This document shows, piece after piece, positions 17,159-25,819 of a stretch of 64,000 nt of DNA (its first letter is position 1; each line of letters opens with the position of its first letter). Both the position numbers and the translations under genes were made by a program. The notes below the pieces were generated by a model. It had not been told where the DNA came from. It saw only the letters and a program-made list of their open reading frames with translations, and made no database searches. Source of the DNA: Nitrososphaera sp. (GTDB lineage Archaea; Thermoproteota; Nitrososphaeria; Nitrososphaerales; Nitrososphaeraceae); contig JAJUFP010000003.1 in NCBI GenBank assembly GCA_029263715.1, positions 124,001 through 188,000 of the forward strand. Reading direction: 5' to 3'.

Positions 17159-18820
17159 TTATTCCATTCCCATGCCGCCCATTCCACCCATGCCGCCCAT
17201 ACCGCCGGGCGGGCCAGCCGGTGCCTTGGACTTGCTTCCTGCTATCACATCGTCTATTCTCAGGATCATGGAAGCTACCTCGGTGGCAGACTTGATTATC
17301 TGCTGCTTGACGACGACTGGCTCAAACACGTTCTGCTTGTACATGTCAGCAACCGTCGTGTTTCTGCAGTCTACGCCGGTCCATTTGGAACCCTTGCTCT
17401 GCTTTGCACGAAGCTCGGTCATGGTATCGATAGGATCCATTCCTGCGTTCTCGGCAAGGTTGAGCGGTATGGCATCCAGCGCGTCGGCAAATTTCTGGAC
17501 CGCAAGCTGGGCCCTTCCTTCCTGGCTGCTGGCCCATTGCCTCAGCGCGTTGGCTATGTAGGCTTCTGGAGCTCCGCCGCCTGCAACGATGGCTGGTTTT
17601 TCAAGGACATCCTTCATGACCATCAGGGCATCATGCAATGATCTGTCGGCCTCGTCTACGACCCTCTGAGAGCCGCCCCTTACCAGGATGCTGACTGCCT
17701 TGGGGTTCTTGCAGCCCTCGATAAAGACCCACTTGTCTGTCTCTACCTTGCGCTCCTCGACCAGGTCTGCAGAACCAAGGTCCTTGGATGTCAGGTCATC
17801 AAGGTTGTTGACTATTCTGGCGCCTGTGGCGCGGGACATCTTGGTCATGTCGCTTTCCTTGACTCTTCTGACGGCAAGGATGCCGGCCTTGGCCAGGTAG
17901 TGCTGCGCAATGTCATCGATTCCCTTCTGGCACAGCAGTACGTTGGCGTTTGCCGAGACGATCTTGTCGACCATGCTCTTGAGCATCCTGTTTTCCTCTT
18001 CCAAAAACATCTGCATCTGCTGCGGATCAGAAATGCGGATCTCTGCACTCATTTCCGTCTTCTCGATCTCAAGGGCAGAGTTGATGAGCGCAATCTTGGC
18101 CTTTTCCACGCGCTTTGGCATGCCTGCATGGACAACTTCCTTGTCAAGAACGATTCCCTTGATGAGCTTTGTATCGCGCATGGATGCGCCGGCCTTCTTC
18201 TCTACCTTGATGTCGTCAAGATCGACCTTCAAGCCGCCCTCGGTCTTTTCAGCTACCTGCTTGGCCGCCTCTACTACTATCTCGCCAAGCCAGGGGCTGT
18301 CCTCCGAGACCAGCTTGGAATCCATGGTGGTTCTTGCAACCTTTATGAGCGTGTCTTTGTCTGAAACATCGACATCTATTGCAATCTTTTCTAGCAGCTT
18401 CAGCGCCTGCTCGGCTGCGGCGTTGTAGCCGTCCACTATGACCGATGGGTGGACGTTCTTGTTGATCAGGTCCTCCGCGTTTTCCAGCAGGGCGCCGGCA
18501 AAGACCACCGATGACGTTGTACCGTCGCCGACCTCGTTGTCTACGGACTTGGCAACCTCTACCATCATCTTGGCCGCCGGGTGCTGGACATCTATCTCCT
18601 TGAGAATGGTAGCACCATCGTTGGTGATGGTGACATCACCAAGCGAGTCTACCAGCATCTTGTCCATGCCCCTTGGGCCCAGGCTGGTCTTGACGATCTC
18701 TGCGACAAGCTTTGCTGCTGTAATGTTATTTTTCTGGGCTTCTCTGCCCTTGTTCTCCTTAGTGCCTTCCTTCAGAATCAAAACTGGCATACCGCCAGCA
18801 GTTGTTTGAATTGACGCCAT
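17159..18820 (-). CDS. thsA: Thermosome subunit (group II chaperonin)
   Basis: 553 residues from the ATG giving [19 protein letters not shown], the normal thermosome N-terminus (an ATG 9 bases upstream, MVDMAS, is possible). ATP-site motifs are present: [34 protein letters not shown] and GGGAPEAY. The C-terminus is the usual flexible Gly-Gly-Met tail ([15 protein letters not shown]). It builds the cytosolic double-ring chaperonin with a built-in lid. This is the canonical paralogue in the window; the copy at 46069 is divergent and lacks the tail. It is a separate transcription unit upstream of pfkB. Confidence 0.97.
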   Translation of the reverse strand: MASIQTTAGGMPVLILKEGTKENKGREAQKNNITAAKLVAEIVKTSLGPRGMDKMLVDSLGDVTITNDGATILKEIDVQHPAAKMMVEVAKSVDNEVGDGTTSSVVFAGALLENAEDLINKNVHPSVIVDGYNAAAEQALKLLEKIAIDVDVSDKDTLIKVARTTMDSKLVSEDSPWLGEIVVEAAKQVAEKTEGGLKVDLDDIKVEKKAGASMRDTKLIKGIVLDKEVVHAGMPKRVEKAKIALINSALEIEKTEMSAEIRISDPQQMQMFLEEENRMLKSMVDKIVSANANVLLCQKGIDDIAQHYLAKAGILAVRRVKESDMTKMSRATGARIVNNLDDLTSKDLGSADLVEERKVETDKWVFIEGCKNPKAVSILVRGGSQRVVDEADRSLHDALMVMKDVLEKPAIVAGGGAPEAYIANALRQWASSQEGRAQLAVQKFADALDAIPLNLAENAGMDPIDTMTELRAKQSKGSKWTGVDCRNTTVADMYKQNVFEPVVVKQQIIKSATEVASMILRIDDVIAGSKSKAPAGPPGGMGGMGGMGGMGME

Positions 18821-18866
18821 GTCTACCATACACCTTTATAGAATAATCATTCTTTTCCAAAATCTC

Positions 18867-19295
18867 TTATATGTTTTTCATCGCCAGCCGTCTTTGTTTC
18901 TCTTCAAACTTGGCCCGGAACTTTGGAACGTTGATGACAAATCTCTCGTGCCTGCCTTCGCCTATCTTTTCTAGGCTATCGTAAGCCTCGACTTCAAACA
19001 TCACGCGCCTGCCGTCTATAGAAACAACCCTAGCCTTGAGGAAAACCTCTGCTCCGACCGGTGTGGCTGCAAGATGCTTGATGTCCACAATTGTCCCGAC
19101 AGAGTCCCAATCAGCTTCGGGTATGATCTGCTCCTTGAGCAAGAGCCGGCAGGTCTCTTCCATCTCAAGTATCATGGCCGGGGTGGAAAGGACATTTTCG
19201 CCCTCCCAGAGAAAGCTTGTTGTCTGGTTTTTATCAACAGTTATCGCCCTTTCTTTCGTCGCACCGGCCTTGAGACTGGAAAGATCTATGCCCAT
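18867..19295 (-). CDS. Hotdog-fold thioesterase (FlK-like)
   Basis: 142 residues with the hotdog layout of fluoroacetyl-CoA thioesterase FlK and relatives. LSTPAMILEMEETCRLLL is the central helix with the catalytic-type Glu. VGTIVDIKHLAATPVGAEV is the following strand with the conserved His, and the final strand is GEGRHERFVIN. Such proteins hydrolyse short acyl-CoA or remove unwanted thioesters. The substrate is not known. It lies 46 bases upstream of the thermosome gene on the same strand and about 25 bases downstream of a zinc-finger gene. Confidence 0.8.
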   Translation of the reverse strand: MGIDLSSLKAGATKERAITVDKNQTTSFLWEGENVLSTPAMILEMEETCRLLLKEQIIPEADWDSVGTIVDIKHLAATPVGAEVFLKARVVSIDGRRVMFEVEAYDSLEKIGEGRHERFVINVPKFRAKFEEKQRRLAMKNI

Positions 19296-19320
19296 GATGC
19301 TGTCTAGATTAAAGGTGCTT

Positions 19321-19542
19321 TTATTTCTTAAACTTGTGCCGCCGGACGTCTACTTTTCTCTCGTTTTCCTCCCTGACATGATGGAGCCTGTCCTTTTCAT
19401 GAAGGAAAAGCTTGCCGCATTCGCTGCATTTCACGATATGCTTCTTGTGAACCTCGTGTGCATGTTGGACCATCTCATCGTAGCTGGCAAATACTGCATG
19501 GCAGTCCTCGCATTCGCGCTTTTCACTATGGAAAAGTCTCAT
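19321..19542 (-). CDS. Small C2H2-type zinc-finger protein
   Basis: 73 residues, basic. Two finger-like units: CEDCHAVFASYDEMVQHAHEVH (C-x2-C-x12-H-x4-H, classical C2H2) and CSECGKLFLHEKDRLHHVRE (C-x2-C-x10-HH). Archaeal genomes encode many such one- or two-finger proteins, presumed to bind nucleic acid or proteins. Function unknown. It is upstream of the hotdog thioesterase on the same strand. The C-terminus (RRHKFKK) is strongly basic. Confidence 0.75.
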   Translation of the reverse strand: MRLFHSEKRECEDCHAVFASYDEMVQHAHEVHKKHIVKCSECGKLFLHEKDRLHHVREENERKVDVRRHKFKK

Positions 19543-19602
19543 AAAGAATCATCTATAGCGAACGCTATAAAGCTGACGAAAAAGAAAAAGTAGCGACCCC
19601 GT

Positions 19603-19728
19603 TTACTTACTGCGCCTTACACCGGACGCAATAGCATAGGCCAAGCCAACGATCAGGCCAAATGCCAGCGGAATCCATACTGGGAATGCTGCCGGGTCGA
19701 TTGATTGTCTAAGCAGAGCTTCAAACAT
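19603..19728 (-). CDS. Single-pass membrane miniprotein (41 aa)
   Basis: ATG at 19728, TAA at 19603-19605, 41 residues. The N-terminal part is amphipathic (FEALLRQSIDPAAFP), followed by one clear transmembrane helix (VWIPLAFGLIVGLAYAIA) and a basic end (SGVRRSK), giving a positive-inside orientation for the C-terminus. Composition and layout are those of a real membrane miniprotein, perhaps a small subunit of a larger complex. I do not recognise a family. It precedes the zinc-finger gene on the same strand. Confidence 0.6.
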   Translation of the reverse strand: MFEALLRQSIDPAAFPVWIPLAFGLIVGLAYAIASGVRRSK

Positions 19729-19839
19729 GGCACAAGGTTATTTTCACAAGTATATTAGATTTTCTACGGCCGTCCTTCTCAATCGCCTGAAAGCCGGCCA
19801 GATATACATTAAATTACCCCGTTGGAATTCCTGTGCTGT

Positions 19840-20112
19840 ATGAAGATGGAGAAGGAGATGCGCAAGTTCTGCCCCAAGTGCAAAACCCATACGGTGCACG
19901 CTGTGGCTCTGTACAAGAAGGGCAAGGACAGGACAGGGGCAGAAGGCGCTCGTAGGCACGCTGAGGATAAGAAGGGTTACGGCGGCCAAAAGTTCCCCGA
20001 GCTTAAAAGGACTGCCAAGACCACAAAGAAGATGACTTTGCGCTATACCTGTAAGACCTGCCAGAGAAAGACCATGAAGGAAGGATTAAGAATTCGCAAG
20101 TTGGAGATTTGA
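19840..20112 (+). CDS. rpl44e: Large-subunit ribosomal protein L44e
   Basis: 90 residues from ATG 19840, chosen because MKMEKEMRKFCPKCKTHTVH matches the normal L44e start; an upstream ATG at 19822 would add MEFLCC. Zinc ribbon: CPKC near the N-terminus and CKTC near the C-terminus. The basic middle (YKKGKDR...GGQKFPELKRTAKTTKK) is typical. It is a 50S E-site component. S27e follows 1 base later, the usual archaeal rpl44e-rps27e pair. Confidence 0.96.
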   Translation: MKMEKEMRKFCPKCKTHTVHAVALYKKGKDRTGAEGARRHAEDKKGYGGQKFPELKRTAKTTKKMTLRYTCKTCQRKTMKEGLRIRKLEI

Positions 20113-20113
20113 T

Positions 20114-20314
20114 ATGAAGCGAGAAAACACTCTTGTTCCAAAACCCCGCAGCCACTTCGTTTCTGTTCAGTGCAACAAGTGCGGCGAAAAGACCACGGTT
20201 TTCACCCACACCACTACAAACATCAACTGCAAGGCATGCGGCGAACCGCTAGCAGAGCGGTCCGGCTCCAAGGCCAAGATCCTAGGCAAGCTCTTAGGAA
20301 CGCTGGATCAATAG
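20114..20314 (+). CDS. rps27e: Small-subunit ribosomal protein S27e
   Basis: 66 residues with the S27e zinc finger (CNKCGEKTTVF...CKACGEPLAE). N-terminal basic stretch MKRENTLVPKPRSHFVSV. Component of the 30S subunit, cotranscribed with rpl44e. Its 3' end overlaps the 3' end of the convergent cobY gene by 21 bases (20294-20314), which is unusually intimate but clear in both frames. Confidence 0.96.
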   Translation: MKRENTLVPKPRSHFVSVQCNKCGEKTTVFTHTTTNINCKACGEPLAERSGSKAKILGKLLGTLDQ

Positions 20315-20884
20315 CCTTTCGGCCAGCTCTTTTTCCTCTTTTGTATTGACGTTTACCGCAATTTCTGGAATATTCATCCTGATGTAATGCTCTTCCATGT
20401 GATCGGCAATCCTTGTGGTGTCAAAGACGGAGATGCCTGAATGGCAGTAGCCGGATTCCAGAAGGACGCTGGGTTTAACGCCCAGCTCTTCAACAAATTT
20501 CTTTTCCATAACTATCGATACCACCGGGTATGCAGGCTGCAAAACTTGAACGATCTCGCTGACTATGCGCGGCGTCAAAAGGGGCATGTCTGCTGGCACA
20601 ACAAAAACCCTTTCCGGCACAAGCTTTGAAAGCAGAAACGACAGGTCCTCAGAATAGCCATGACCTGACGTATCGATTACTTCGGTGCCCGCCGATAAAA
20701 CAAACTGGCGGGTTTTTAGCGTATTGGGCGATACGACTGCCACTATCCTGCTGAACTTGCCAGAACCTTTCAGCGCCAGCAGGATGCGTTCAATGAAAGT
20801 CTTGCCGGCCAGCTTTAACAGGGGCTTTTCAACTTCTGCGTTCATGCGGCTTCCAATACCACCGCACATCACTGCAGCTATCAA
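20294..20884 (-). CDS. cobY: Adenosylcobinamide-phosphate guanylyltransferase (CobY type)
   Basis: 196 residues from TTG 20884, which overlaps the CobS stop. It then reads IAAVMCGGIGSRM, aligning with the archaeal CobY N-terminus (GTP-binding GGxGxRM loop), followed by EKPLLKLAGKTFIERI and VPADMPLL. The downstream in-frame ATG in this segment would cut into the loop, so TTG is preferred. CobY is the archaeal replacement for the GTP transferase of bacterial CobU; it makes adenosylcobinamide-GDP for CobS, encoded just upstream in the same operon. It is the last gene of the cobalamin operon and converges on rps27e. Confidence 0.88.
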   Translation of the reverse strand: MIAAVMCGGIGSRMNAEVEKPLLKLAGKTFIERILLALKGSGKFSRIVAVVSPNTLKTRQFVLSAGTEVIDTSGHGYSEDLSFLLSKLVPERVFVVPADMPLLTPRIVSEIVQVLQPAYPVVSIVMEKKFVEELGVKPSVLLESGYCHSGISVFDTTRIADHMEEHYIRMNIPEIAVNVNTKEEKELAERLLIQRS

Positions 20885-21630
20885 AGCATCACCGATGACA
20901 TGACGATAAGAGACGCCAGCCGCGTGATCTCGTTGGACGCTCCAAGAACGTCGCCAGATATGCCGCCAAAACTTTTGTTGGAAACCCTCTTTAGAAGGGC
21001 GGCCAGTGCAATAGAGACTGCAAGCGCAACCATGCCGACGTAGCCTGCTGCAAACCAGACTGCCGGGAGCATGATCGCCGTTGCGGCCAGCATCTTGCGC
21101 CGGTCTTTCATGGAGGCCGTAAAGGGGGAGCTGAAACCCTCCCACGCAGATATCCCGCGATGGGTTATCAAGACCATGACGTATTTTGCAATGACTTCTG
21201 CTGCAATTATGCTGGTAAAAATTCGAACCGGCGAGCCAAAGCCTGTGTTGAACACGATTATCATGCCGGCAAAGTACATGACCAGAGTCGCCACGCCGGC
21301 AGAACCAACGGCAGGGTCAAGCATGGCCTTGCGCTTGGATTCTTTGTCGCCTTTGGCCATGAGACCGTCAGCGAAATCCGCAAGGGCATCGGTGTGGTGA
21401 ACGCCTGTGATTATGACCAGGGATCCGGCAACCAGCAGCCCCACCAGCAGTGGGTGCAGGAAGTGTGAAATTCCAAAGGCCATCGCGCCCACCATAAGGC
21501 CGATGACTGCCCCGGCAACCGGGAAGAGGTACATGTTTCTGGCAACGTAGTAGATGTCATGGCTTTCCTTGCCTGCAGGCAGTATGGTTAGAAACGCAAG
21601 GACCGACTGGACGGGCTTAAGGAATGCCAA
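20881..21630 (-). CDS. cobS: Adenosylcobinamide-GDP ribazoletransferase (cobalamin synthase)
   Basis: 249 residues, polytopic membrane protein. The CobS signature region is present: HHTDALADFADGLMAKGDKESK (acidic Mg-binding motif) in the first third, with later hydrophobic helices (MLAATAIMLPAVWFAAGYVG). It joins adenosylcobinamide-GDP with alpha-ribazole (phosphate) to form cobalamin (phosphate) at the membrane. It overlaps cbiB upstream (14 bases) and cobY downstream (4 bases), so the operon is translationally coupled. Confidence 0.94.
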   Translation of the reverse strand: MAFLKPVQSVLAFLTILPAGKESHDIYYVARNMYLFPVAGAVIGLMVGAMAFGISHFLHPLLVGLLVAGSLVIITGVHHTDALADFADGLMAKGDKESKRKAMLDPAVGSAGVATLVMYFAGMIIVFNTGFGSPVRIFTSIIAAEVIAKYVMVLITHRGISAWEGFSSPFTASMKDRRKMLAATAIMLPAVWFAAGYVGMVALAVSIALAALLKRVSNKSFGGISGDVLGASNEITRLASLIVMSSVML

Positions 21631-22582
21631 ACAAAAACCTCCACCATCCTGCCAGATATAAAAATGACATTACCGGTGCCGAAAAGGTAATGCAGAACAG
21701 GGCCGTGGTCAGCTTCATGATGGATATGGCCGTCCTGCATTTTTCCAACGATGCCGGTTCCTGTTCATCGCCCAGCCTGTAGTGGCCTATTTTTTCAAGC
21801 CTGATGCGCAGCGCCCCGGCCATGGTGGCCATGGGGTACCCGGCATTGGGGCTAAACGTTTTGTTGTGATCGCGCTGCAGCATCTGAAGCGAGTTTTTCC
21901 AGTCAGCCCCCAGAATCTTTGCGGAGACTACCATCAGAAAGGCGGTTATCCTTGCAGGCACATAGTTGGCAGCAGTGTCAAGCTTGGCAGACATCCAGCC
22001 TATGTTCCTGTAGTAGTCCTCCTTGTAGCCGACCATGGAATCCAGCGTGTTGATGGTTCTGTAGGCAAATGCGCCGCCCGGTCCAAGAAGCGAATAATAG
22101 AATATTGGGCCGGTTATGCCGTCAACCGTGCTCTCACTGACACATTCTATAGTTGCCGAAAGTATATGCTGCTGATCCAGATCGTCGGTCCTTCTTCTCA
22201 CTATCATTGAAAGGCTCTGCCTTGCGCCGGGCAGGTCGCCTTTTTCTAGGCAGGCCAAAATCGCATTGGCATGGTTTTCCATTCCCCTGACGGCGATGGT
22301 GATCTTCAACAGCACCGCAGAAAAGACAATCAGCGCTACCATGCCTGCAAGGTAAAAGCTTGCCGTGGCCGCAAGATGCACGGCAATCCCGACCAGAGAA
22401 ACAAGCAGGACCGCAAACAGTATCCCATTGAAAAGTTCTGCTGCCTTTGACCCTGACTTTAGACGCGGAATGAAAAATCCGATAGCTCTGCCAAGCCAGG
22501 CCACAGGATGATATCGGTTGGGCGGGTCTCCCAGCCAGTCAAGTCCGATCGCGCCAGCAAGAGCGATAATCAGGGATAGCAT
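21617..22582 (-). CDS. cbiB: Adenosylcobinamide-phosphate synthase
   Basis: 321 residues, membrane protein with the CbiB/CobD signatures: LDWLGDPPNRYHPVAWLGR at the N-terminus, SESTVDGITGPIFYYSLLGP in the middle, and RDHNKTFSPNAGYPMATMAGAL. It attaches (R)-1-amino-2-propanol O-2-phosphate (or ethanolamine phosphate) to adenosylcobyric acid. The needed threonine-phosphate decarboxylase is encoded two genes upstream. Its ATG abuts the cobQ stop with no spacer. Confidence 0.95.
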   Translation of the reverse strand: MLSLIIALAGAIGLDWLGDPPNRYHPVAWLGRAIGFFIPRLKSGSKAAELFNGILFAVLLVSLVGIAVHLAATASFYLAGMVALIVFSAVLLKITIAVRGMENHANAILACLEKGDLPGARQSLSMIVRRRTDDLDQQHILSATIECVSESTVDGITGPIFYYSLLGPGGAFAYRTINTLDSMVGYKEDYYRNIGWMSAKLDTAANYVPARITAFLMVVSAKILGADWKNSLQMLQRDHNKTFSPNAGYPMATMAGALRIRLEKIGHYRLGDEQEPASLEKCRTAISIMKLTTALFCITFSAPVMSFLYLAGWWRFLFGIP

Positions 22583-23437
22583 TTACAGCCCGACGACCCC
22601 GGTTAGCTTTCCTACATCAACGCTTTCTTTTATTGCCTTTGCCAGCAGGTTAACCTGCCAGTCCCATGACTCTCTGGGCAGCTCCTCTTTCCTGCCGCCC
22701 ATGCCCGTGAGGGAGTCTTCCTCTGGCAGGTTGAACTCGATCTTGGGAATCACTCCAAGTATCCTCTTTTTTGTCATCTGCTGGGTGGTTTCTATAGCCG
22801 GTTCAAGCAGCGTTGCGTCGCCCCTGAACTTGTTTATCAAAAACCCTTTGACAAGACTTCGGTGCTTGGCCTTCAGCAGCTGCATGGTTCCAACAATGCT
22901 TGCAAAGCAGCCGCCCCTTTCAATATCTGCTACGATTATCACAGGGATCTTTAATTTCTCGGCCAGGAGCATGTTTGCAATATCGTATTTCGCGATATTG
23001 ACCTCTGCCGGTGATCCTGCACCTTCGATAACCACCACATCGTTTTCCTTCCGAAGGCCGTCCAGGGATTCAAGGGCCAGCGGAAAACCCCGCTGGATGG
23101 CGAACTTTTCATAGTATTCCCTGGCGTGCATGTCTGCGTAGAACCTGCCGTTTACAAACACCGTGCTCCTGTAGTCGCCAAGCGGCTTGAGCAGGATCGG
23201 ATTCATCCTCGAGTCCGGATCTTTTCTTGCAGCAATGGCCTGTATCGCCTGCGCAAGGGCCAGCTTTGAACCATCGTCCGTCTCGTAGAGTTTGGAAGAC
23301 ATGTTTTGCGCCTTGAAGGGGGCAACTCTGTATCCTCTGTCTGAAAGCAGCCTGCAAAAGCCTGCCACCATCGTGCTCTTGCCGGAGCCCGATGATGTGC
23401 CCTGGATCATCAAGAGCTTTGCATTCCTACCTGCCAT
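22583..23437 (-). CDS. cbiP: Cobyric acid synthase, synthetase domain only (glutaminase domain absent)
   Basis: 284 residues from ATG 23437 (MAGRNAKLLMIQGTSSGSGKS). The N-terminal dethiobiotin-synthetase-like amidotransferase domain is intact: P-loop GTSSGSGKS, APFKAQNMSS, MNPILLKPLGDY, VIEGAGSPAEVN, VADIERGGCFAS, INKFRGD and EEDSL. Full CbiP/CobQ is about 480-500 residues because a class I glutamine amidotransferase domain follows. Here the protein stops about 30 residues after EEDSL, and cbiB starts at the very next base, so the domain is not split off in place. It either uses free ammonia or a glutaminase encoded elsewhere. Part of the reverse-strand B12 operon. Confidence 0.85.
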   Translation of the reverse strand: MAGRNAKLLMIQGTSSGSGKSTMVAGFCRLLSDRGYRVAPFKAQNMSSKLYETDDGSKLALAQAIQAIAARKDPDSRMNPILLKPLGDYRSTVFVNGRFYADMHAREYYEKFAIQRGFPLALESLDGLRKENDVVVIEGAGSPAEVNIAKYDIANMLLAEKLKIPVIIVADIERGGCFASIVGTMQLLKAKHRSLVKGFLINKFRGDATLLEPAIETTQQMTKKRILGVIPKIEFNLPEEDSLTGMGGRKEELPRESWDWQVNLLAKAIKESVDVGKLTGVVGL

Positions 23438-24527
23438 GGTCGACCATCTCCAGTGCTTTGAGCAGAAGCAGGTTTTCCCTGCGCGTTCGGACTGCAACCC
23501 TTATGTGCTGCAAGCCCATTCCAGTAAAGGTGCTGCAATCCCTTACAAGGACTCCAGACTTTTTCAGAAGCAGATCGCGCAGCTTAGTTGAATCTCCATC
23601 CCTTAGCCTTACCAGAAAGTAGTTTGCATCGGACTTTAACGGTACGAATGATTTCAGCTTGCTGATCCTGTCGTAGAGAAACTGTCTTTCCCTTCTGATG
23701 ACGGCCCTTGCCCTTGCGACATGCCCTGCATCTGACAGCGCAGCTACTGCTGCGGCCTGCGCAAGGCCATTCACGTTCCAGGGTACTCTTTTTTCAGCCA
23801 ATCTTGAGGCAAGCTGCGGGCTTGAAACGCTGTATCCTATTCGAAGGCCGGCCATGCCAAAGGACTTGGTCAGCGACCTCAGGATAAGGAGGTTATCAAA
23901 TTCATCGATTCTGTCAATCATGGTGTTGGCCGCAGGATCGTCTGTAAGCTCGGCAAAGCACTCGTCCAGCAGAATTTTTGTTGAGCTGTCAACGTTTTCG
24001 ACTACCTTCCTTACCGCGGCGTTTGACAGCATCCCTGTAGGATTGTTTGGGTTGCAGAGAAAGACTGCGTCCGCACCCTTGGCCTTCTCGATTAGCAAAT
24101 CCGCGTCCAGCTCAAAGCCGTCTTTGAGAGAAACAAAGGTAACATCGGCCCCGGCCTTGTACGAGGCAAGCTCATACTCGCAGAATGTTGGCACGGCGAT
24201 GACAACACGCTTTGCCGCAAACGTCTGGGCAAACCAGTAAATGATCTCTACGGCCCCGTTGCCGACGGCCAGCTGGCTGGACTCGACGCCCAGGTACCTT
24301 GACAAGCTTGCCTTGAGATCTCTGCATTCTGGATCCGGGTAGACTGGAGCCAGGCTGCCGGCGTTCTTTTTTATAACCTCAATCGCCGCTTTAGGTGCTC
24401 CAAGAGGGTTAACGCTGGAACTGCAATCGACTCTGACCAGCCGGTGGTCCACAGAGTAAATACCGCCATGAGAGCAGGCATTCCTGTTCATGAGGGTAGC
24501 CGATCCAGTTTCCAAGACAGATCTCAT
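23427..24527 (-). CDS. cobD: PLP-dependent aminotransferase family, likely L-threonine-O-3-phosphate decarboxylase
   Basis: 366 residues, fold type I, HisC/CobD-like. Landmarks: DCSSSVNPLGAP start region, YPDPECRDLKASL, LCNPNNPTG, LLDECFAEL, and the PLP lysine in RSLTKSFGMAGLRIGY. Histidinol-phosphate aminotransferase is the alternative. The position at the head of the B12 operon, overlapping the cobyric acid synthase gene by 11 bases, favours the decarboxylase that makes aminopropanol phosphate for CbiB. It has a 75-base divergent spacer from the asd-like gene. Confidence 0.85.
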   Translation of the reverse strand: MRSVLETGSATLMNRNACSHGGIYSVDHRLVRVDCSSSVNPLGAPKAAIEVIKKNAGSLAPVYPDPECRDLKASLSRYLGVESSQLAVGNGAVEIIYWFAQTFAAKRVVIAVPTFCEYELASYKAGADVTFVSLKDGFELDADLLIEKAKGADAVFLCNPNNPTGMLSNAAVRKVVENVDSSTKILLDECFAELTDDPAANTMIDRIDEFDNLLILRSLTKSFGMAGLRIGYSVSSPQLASRLAEKRVPWNVNGLAQAAAVAALSDAGHVARARAVIRRERQFLYDRISKLKSFVPLKSDANYFLVRLRDGDSTKLRDLLLKKSGVLVRDCSTFTGMGLQHIRVAVRTRRENLLLLKALEMVDHGR

Positions 24528-24602
24528 TACCTTGAACTGTATTTAGAATATGCGCATTTGTAAAAACGATTATTAGTTGCATTACGGCAAAAAATTGTCC
24601 GT

Positions 24603-25679
24603 ATGCTAAAGGTAGCGGTGATAGGAGCCACCGGCGCTGTGGGCCAGGAATTCGTTGTGGCCCTGAACAAGCACAAGTGGTTTGAACTGAAACAGGTTGC
24701 GGCGTCAGAGAGATCAGCCGGCAAAAAGTACGTAGATGCCATTAGGGACCCCAATTCTGGCATCCTGAGATGGCACAACCGCGAGGAAGTACCAGAGTAC
24801 ATCAAGGACATGGTGGTAAGCAAGGTTGATGATATCAAGCCGGAGAACTTTGACCTCATATTTACCGCGCTGGAGTCGGACGATGCCAAGATAGTCGAAC
24901 CCCAGTTTGCCAAGACCACGCCGGTCATCAGCACCGCCGCCGCATTTCGATACGAGGCTGACGTGCCCATTCTGATACCCGGCATAAACGACGATCACGT
25001 CGATCTTCTTAACGTGCAAAGAAAGAACCGGGGCTGGAAGGGGTTCATCGCTCCGCTGCCAAACTGCACGACAACCGGGATGGCCATCACGCTAAAGCCG
25101 ATACTCGACAAGTATGGAATCGAGAAAGTCTTCATGACCTCGATGCAGGCGCTGTCCGGCGCTGGACGGTCACCGGGTGTTATTGCCCTTGACATCATGG
25201 ACAACGTGATTCCCTACATCCCCAAGGAAGAGGAGAAGGTCCAAGTCGAGACAAAGAAGATCCTCGGCGACATGAACAAGAGTTCCATCGTTCCAGCAGA
25301 CTTTAGGGTCAGCTGCACCTGTACGAGGGTCCCTGTTCTGGACGGCCACACCGAGACGGTGTTTGTAGAGACAACCAAGGCCGCCGAACCGGACGATGTT
25401 AAGAAGGAGATGTTGAAATTCTCAAAGAACGTGTCGATAAGCAAGCTGCCGACTGCGCCCAAGGATTACATCGTTGTCCACGATGACCCGACAAGGCCGC
25501 AGCCCAGGATCGACAGGGAGCTGAACGACGGCATGACCACCGTGGTGGGAAGGCTGCGCAAGGACACAGCTTTTGACAACGGCATCAAGTACGTGCTGCT
25601 GTCCCACAACGAGAAGATGGGCTCAGCCAAAGGCGCGGTGCTGCTTGCAGAGCTGCTAAAGGACCAAGAGATCCTTTAA
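24603..25679 (+). CDS. asd: Aspartate-semialdehyde dehydrogenase family (or malonyl-/succinyl-CoA reductase)
   Basis: 358 residues. N-terminal NADP-binding AVIGATGAVGQEFV; catalytic Cys in PLPNCTTTGMAI; SMQALSGAGRSPG; substrate-binding HTETVFVE. This is the archaeal/fungal branch of ASD. In archaea fixing CO2 by the 3-hydroxypropionate/4-hydroxybutyrate cycle, paralogues of this same branch serve as malonyl-CoA or succinyl-CoA reductase, and sequence inspection alone does not separate them. The neighbourhood (B12 operon, Lrp regulator) does not decide it. It has its own promoter region and a hairpin terminator candidate just after the stop. Confidence 0.88.
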   Translation: MLKVAVIGATGAVGQEFVVALNKHKWFELKQVAASERSAGKKYVDAIRDPNSGILRWHNREEVPEYIKDMVVSKVDDIKPENFDLIFTALESDDAKIVEPQFAKTTPVISTAAAFRYEADVPILIPGINDDHVDLLNVQRKNRGWKGFIAPLPNCTTTGMAITLKPILDKYGIEKVFMTSMQALSGAGRSPGVIALDIMDNVIPYIPKEEEKVQVETKKILGDMNKSSIVPADFRVSCTCTRVPVLDGHTETVFVETTKAAEPDDVKKEMLKFSKNVSISKLPTAPKDYIVVHDDPTRPQPRIDRELNDGMTTVVGRLRKDTAFDNGIKYVLLSHNEKMGSAKGAVLLAELLKDQEIL

Positions 25680-25683
25680 GCAC

Positions 25684-25708
25684 TTGCCCAAGAAACGGGC
25701 AATTTATT
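25684..25708 (+). terminator. Hairpin terminator after the asd-like gene
   Basis: TTGCCC (25684-25689) pairs perfectly with GGGCAA (25697-25702) around a 7-base loop and is followed by TTTATT. It starts 5 bases after the stop codon. Confidence 0.5.
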
Positions 25709-25819
25709 ACACCACCTGCTCATCATACTCCTTCTTGTAAAATATTGAATTACGACATGGTTTAACACTAGTTTATACATTTATTAACACCCAGTATCTT
25801 AAGATGTAACTGGCTTTCC

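Noticed and set aside
22583-22585. Frameshift truncating cobyric acid synthase
   Set aside because: The next base starts cbiB in frame with normal CbiB sequence, and no glutaminase-like sequence is found in other frames nearby.
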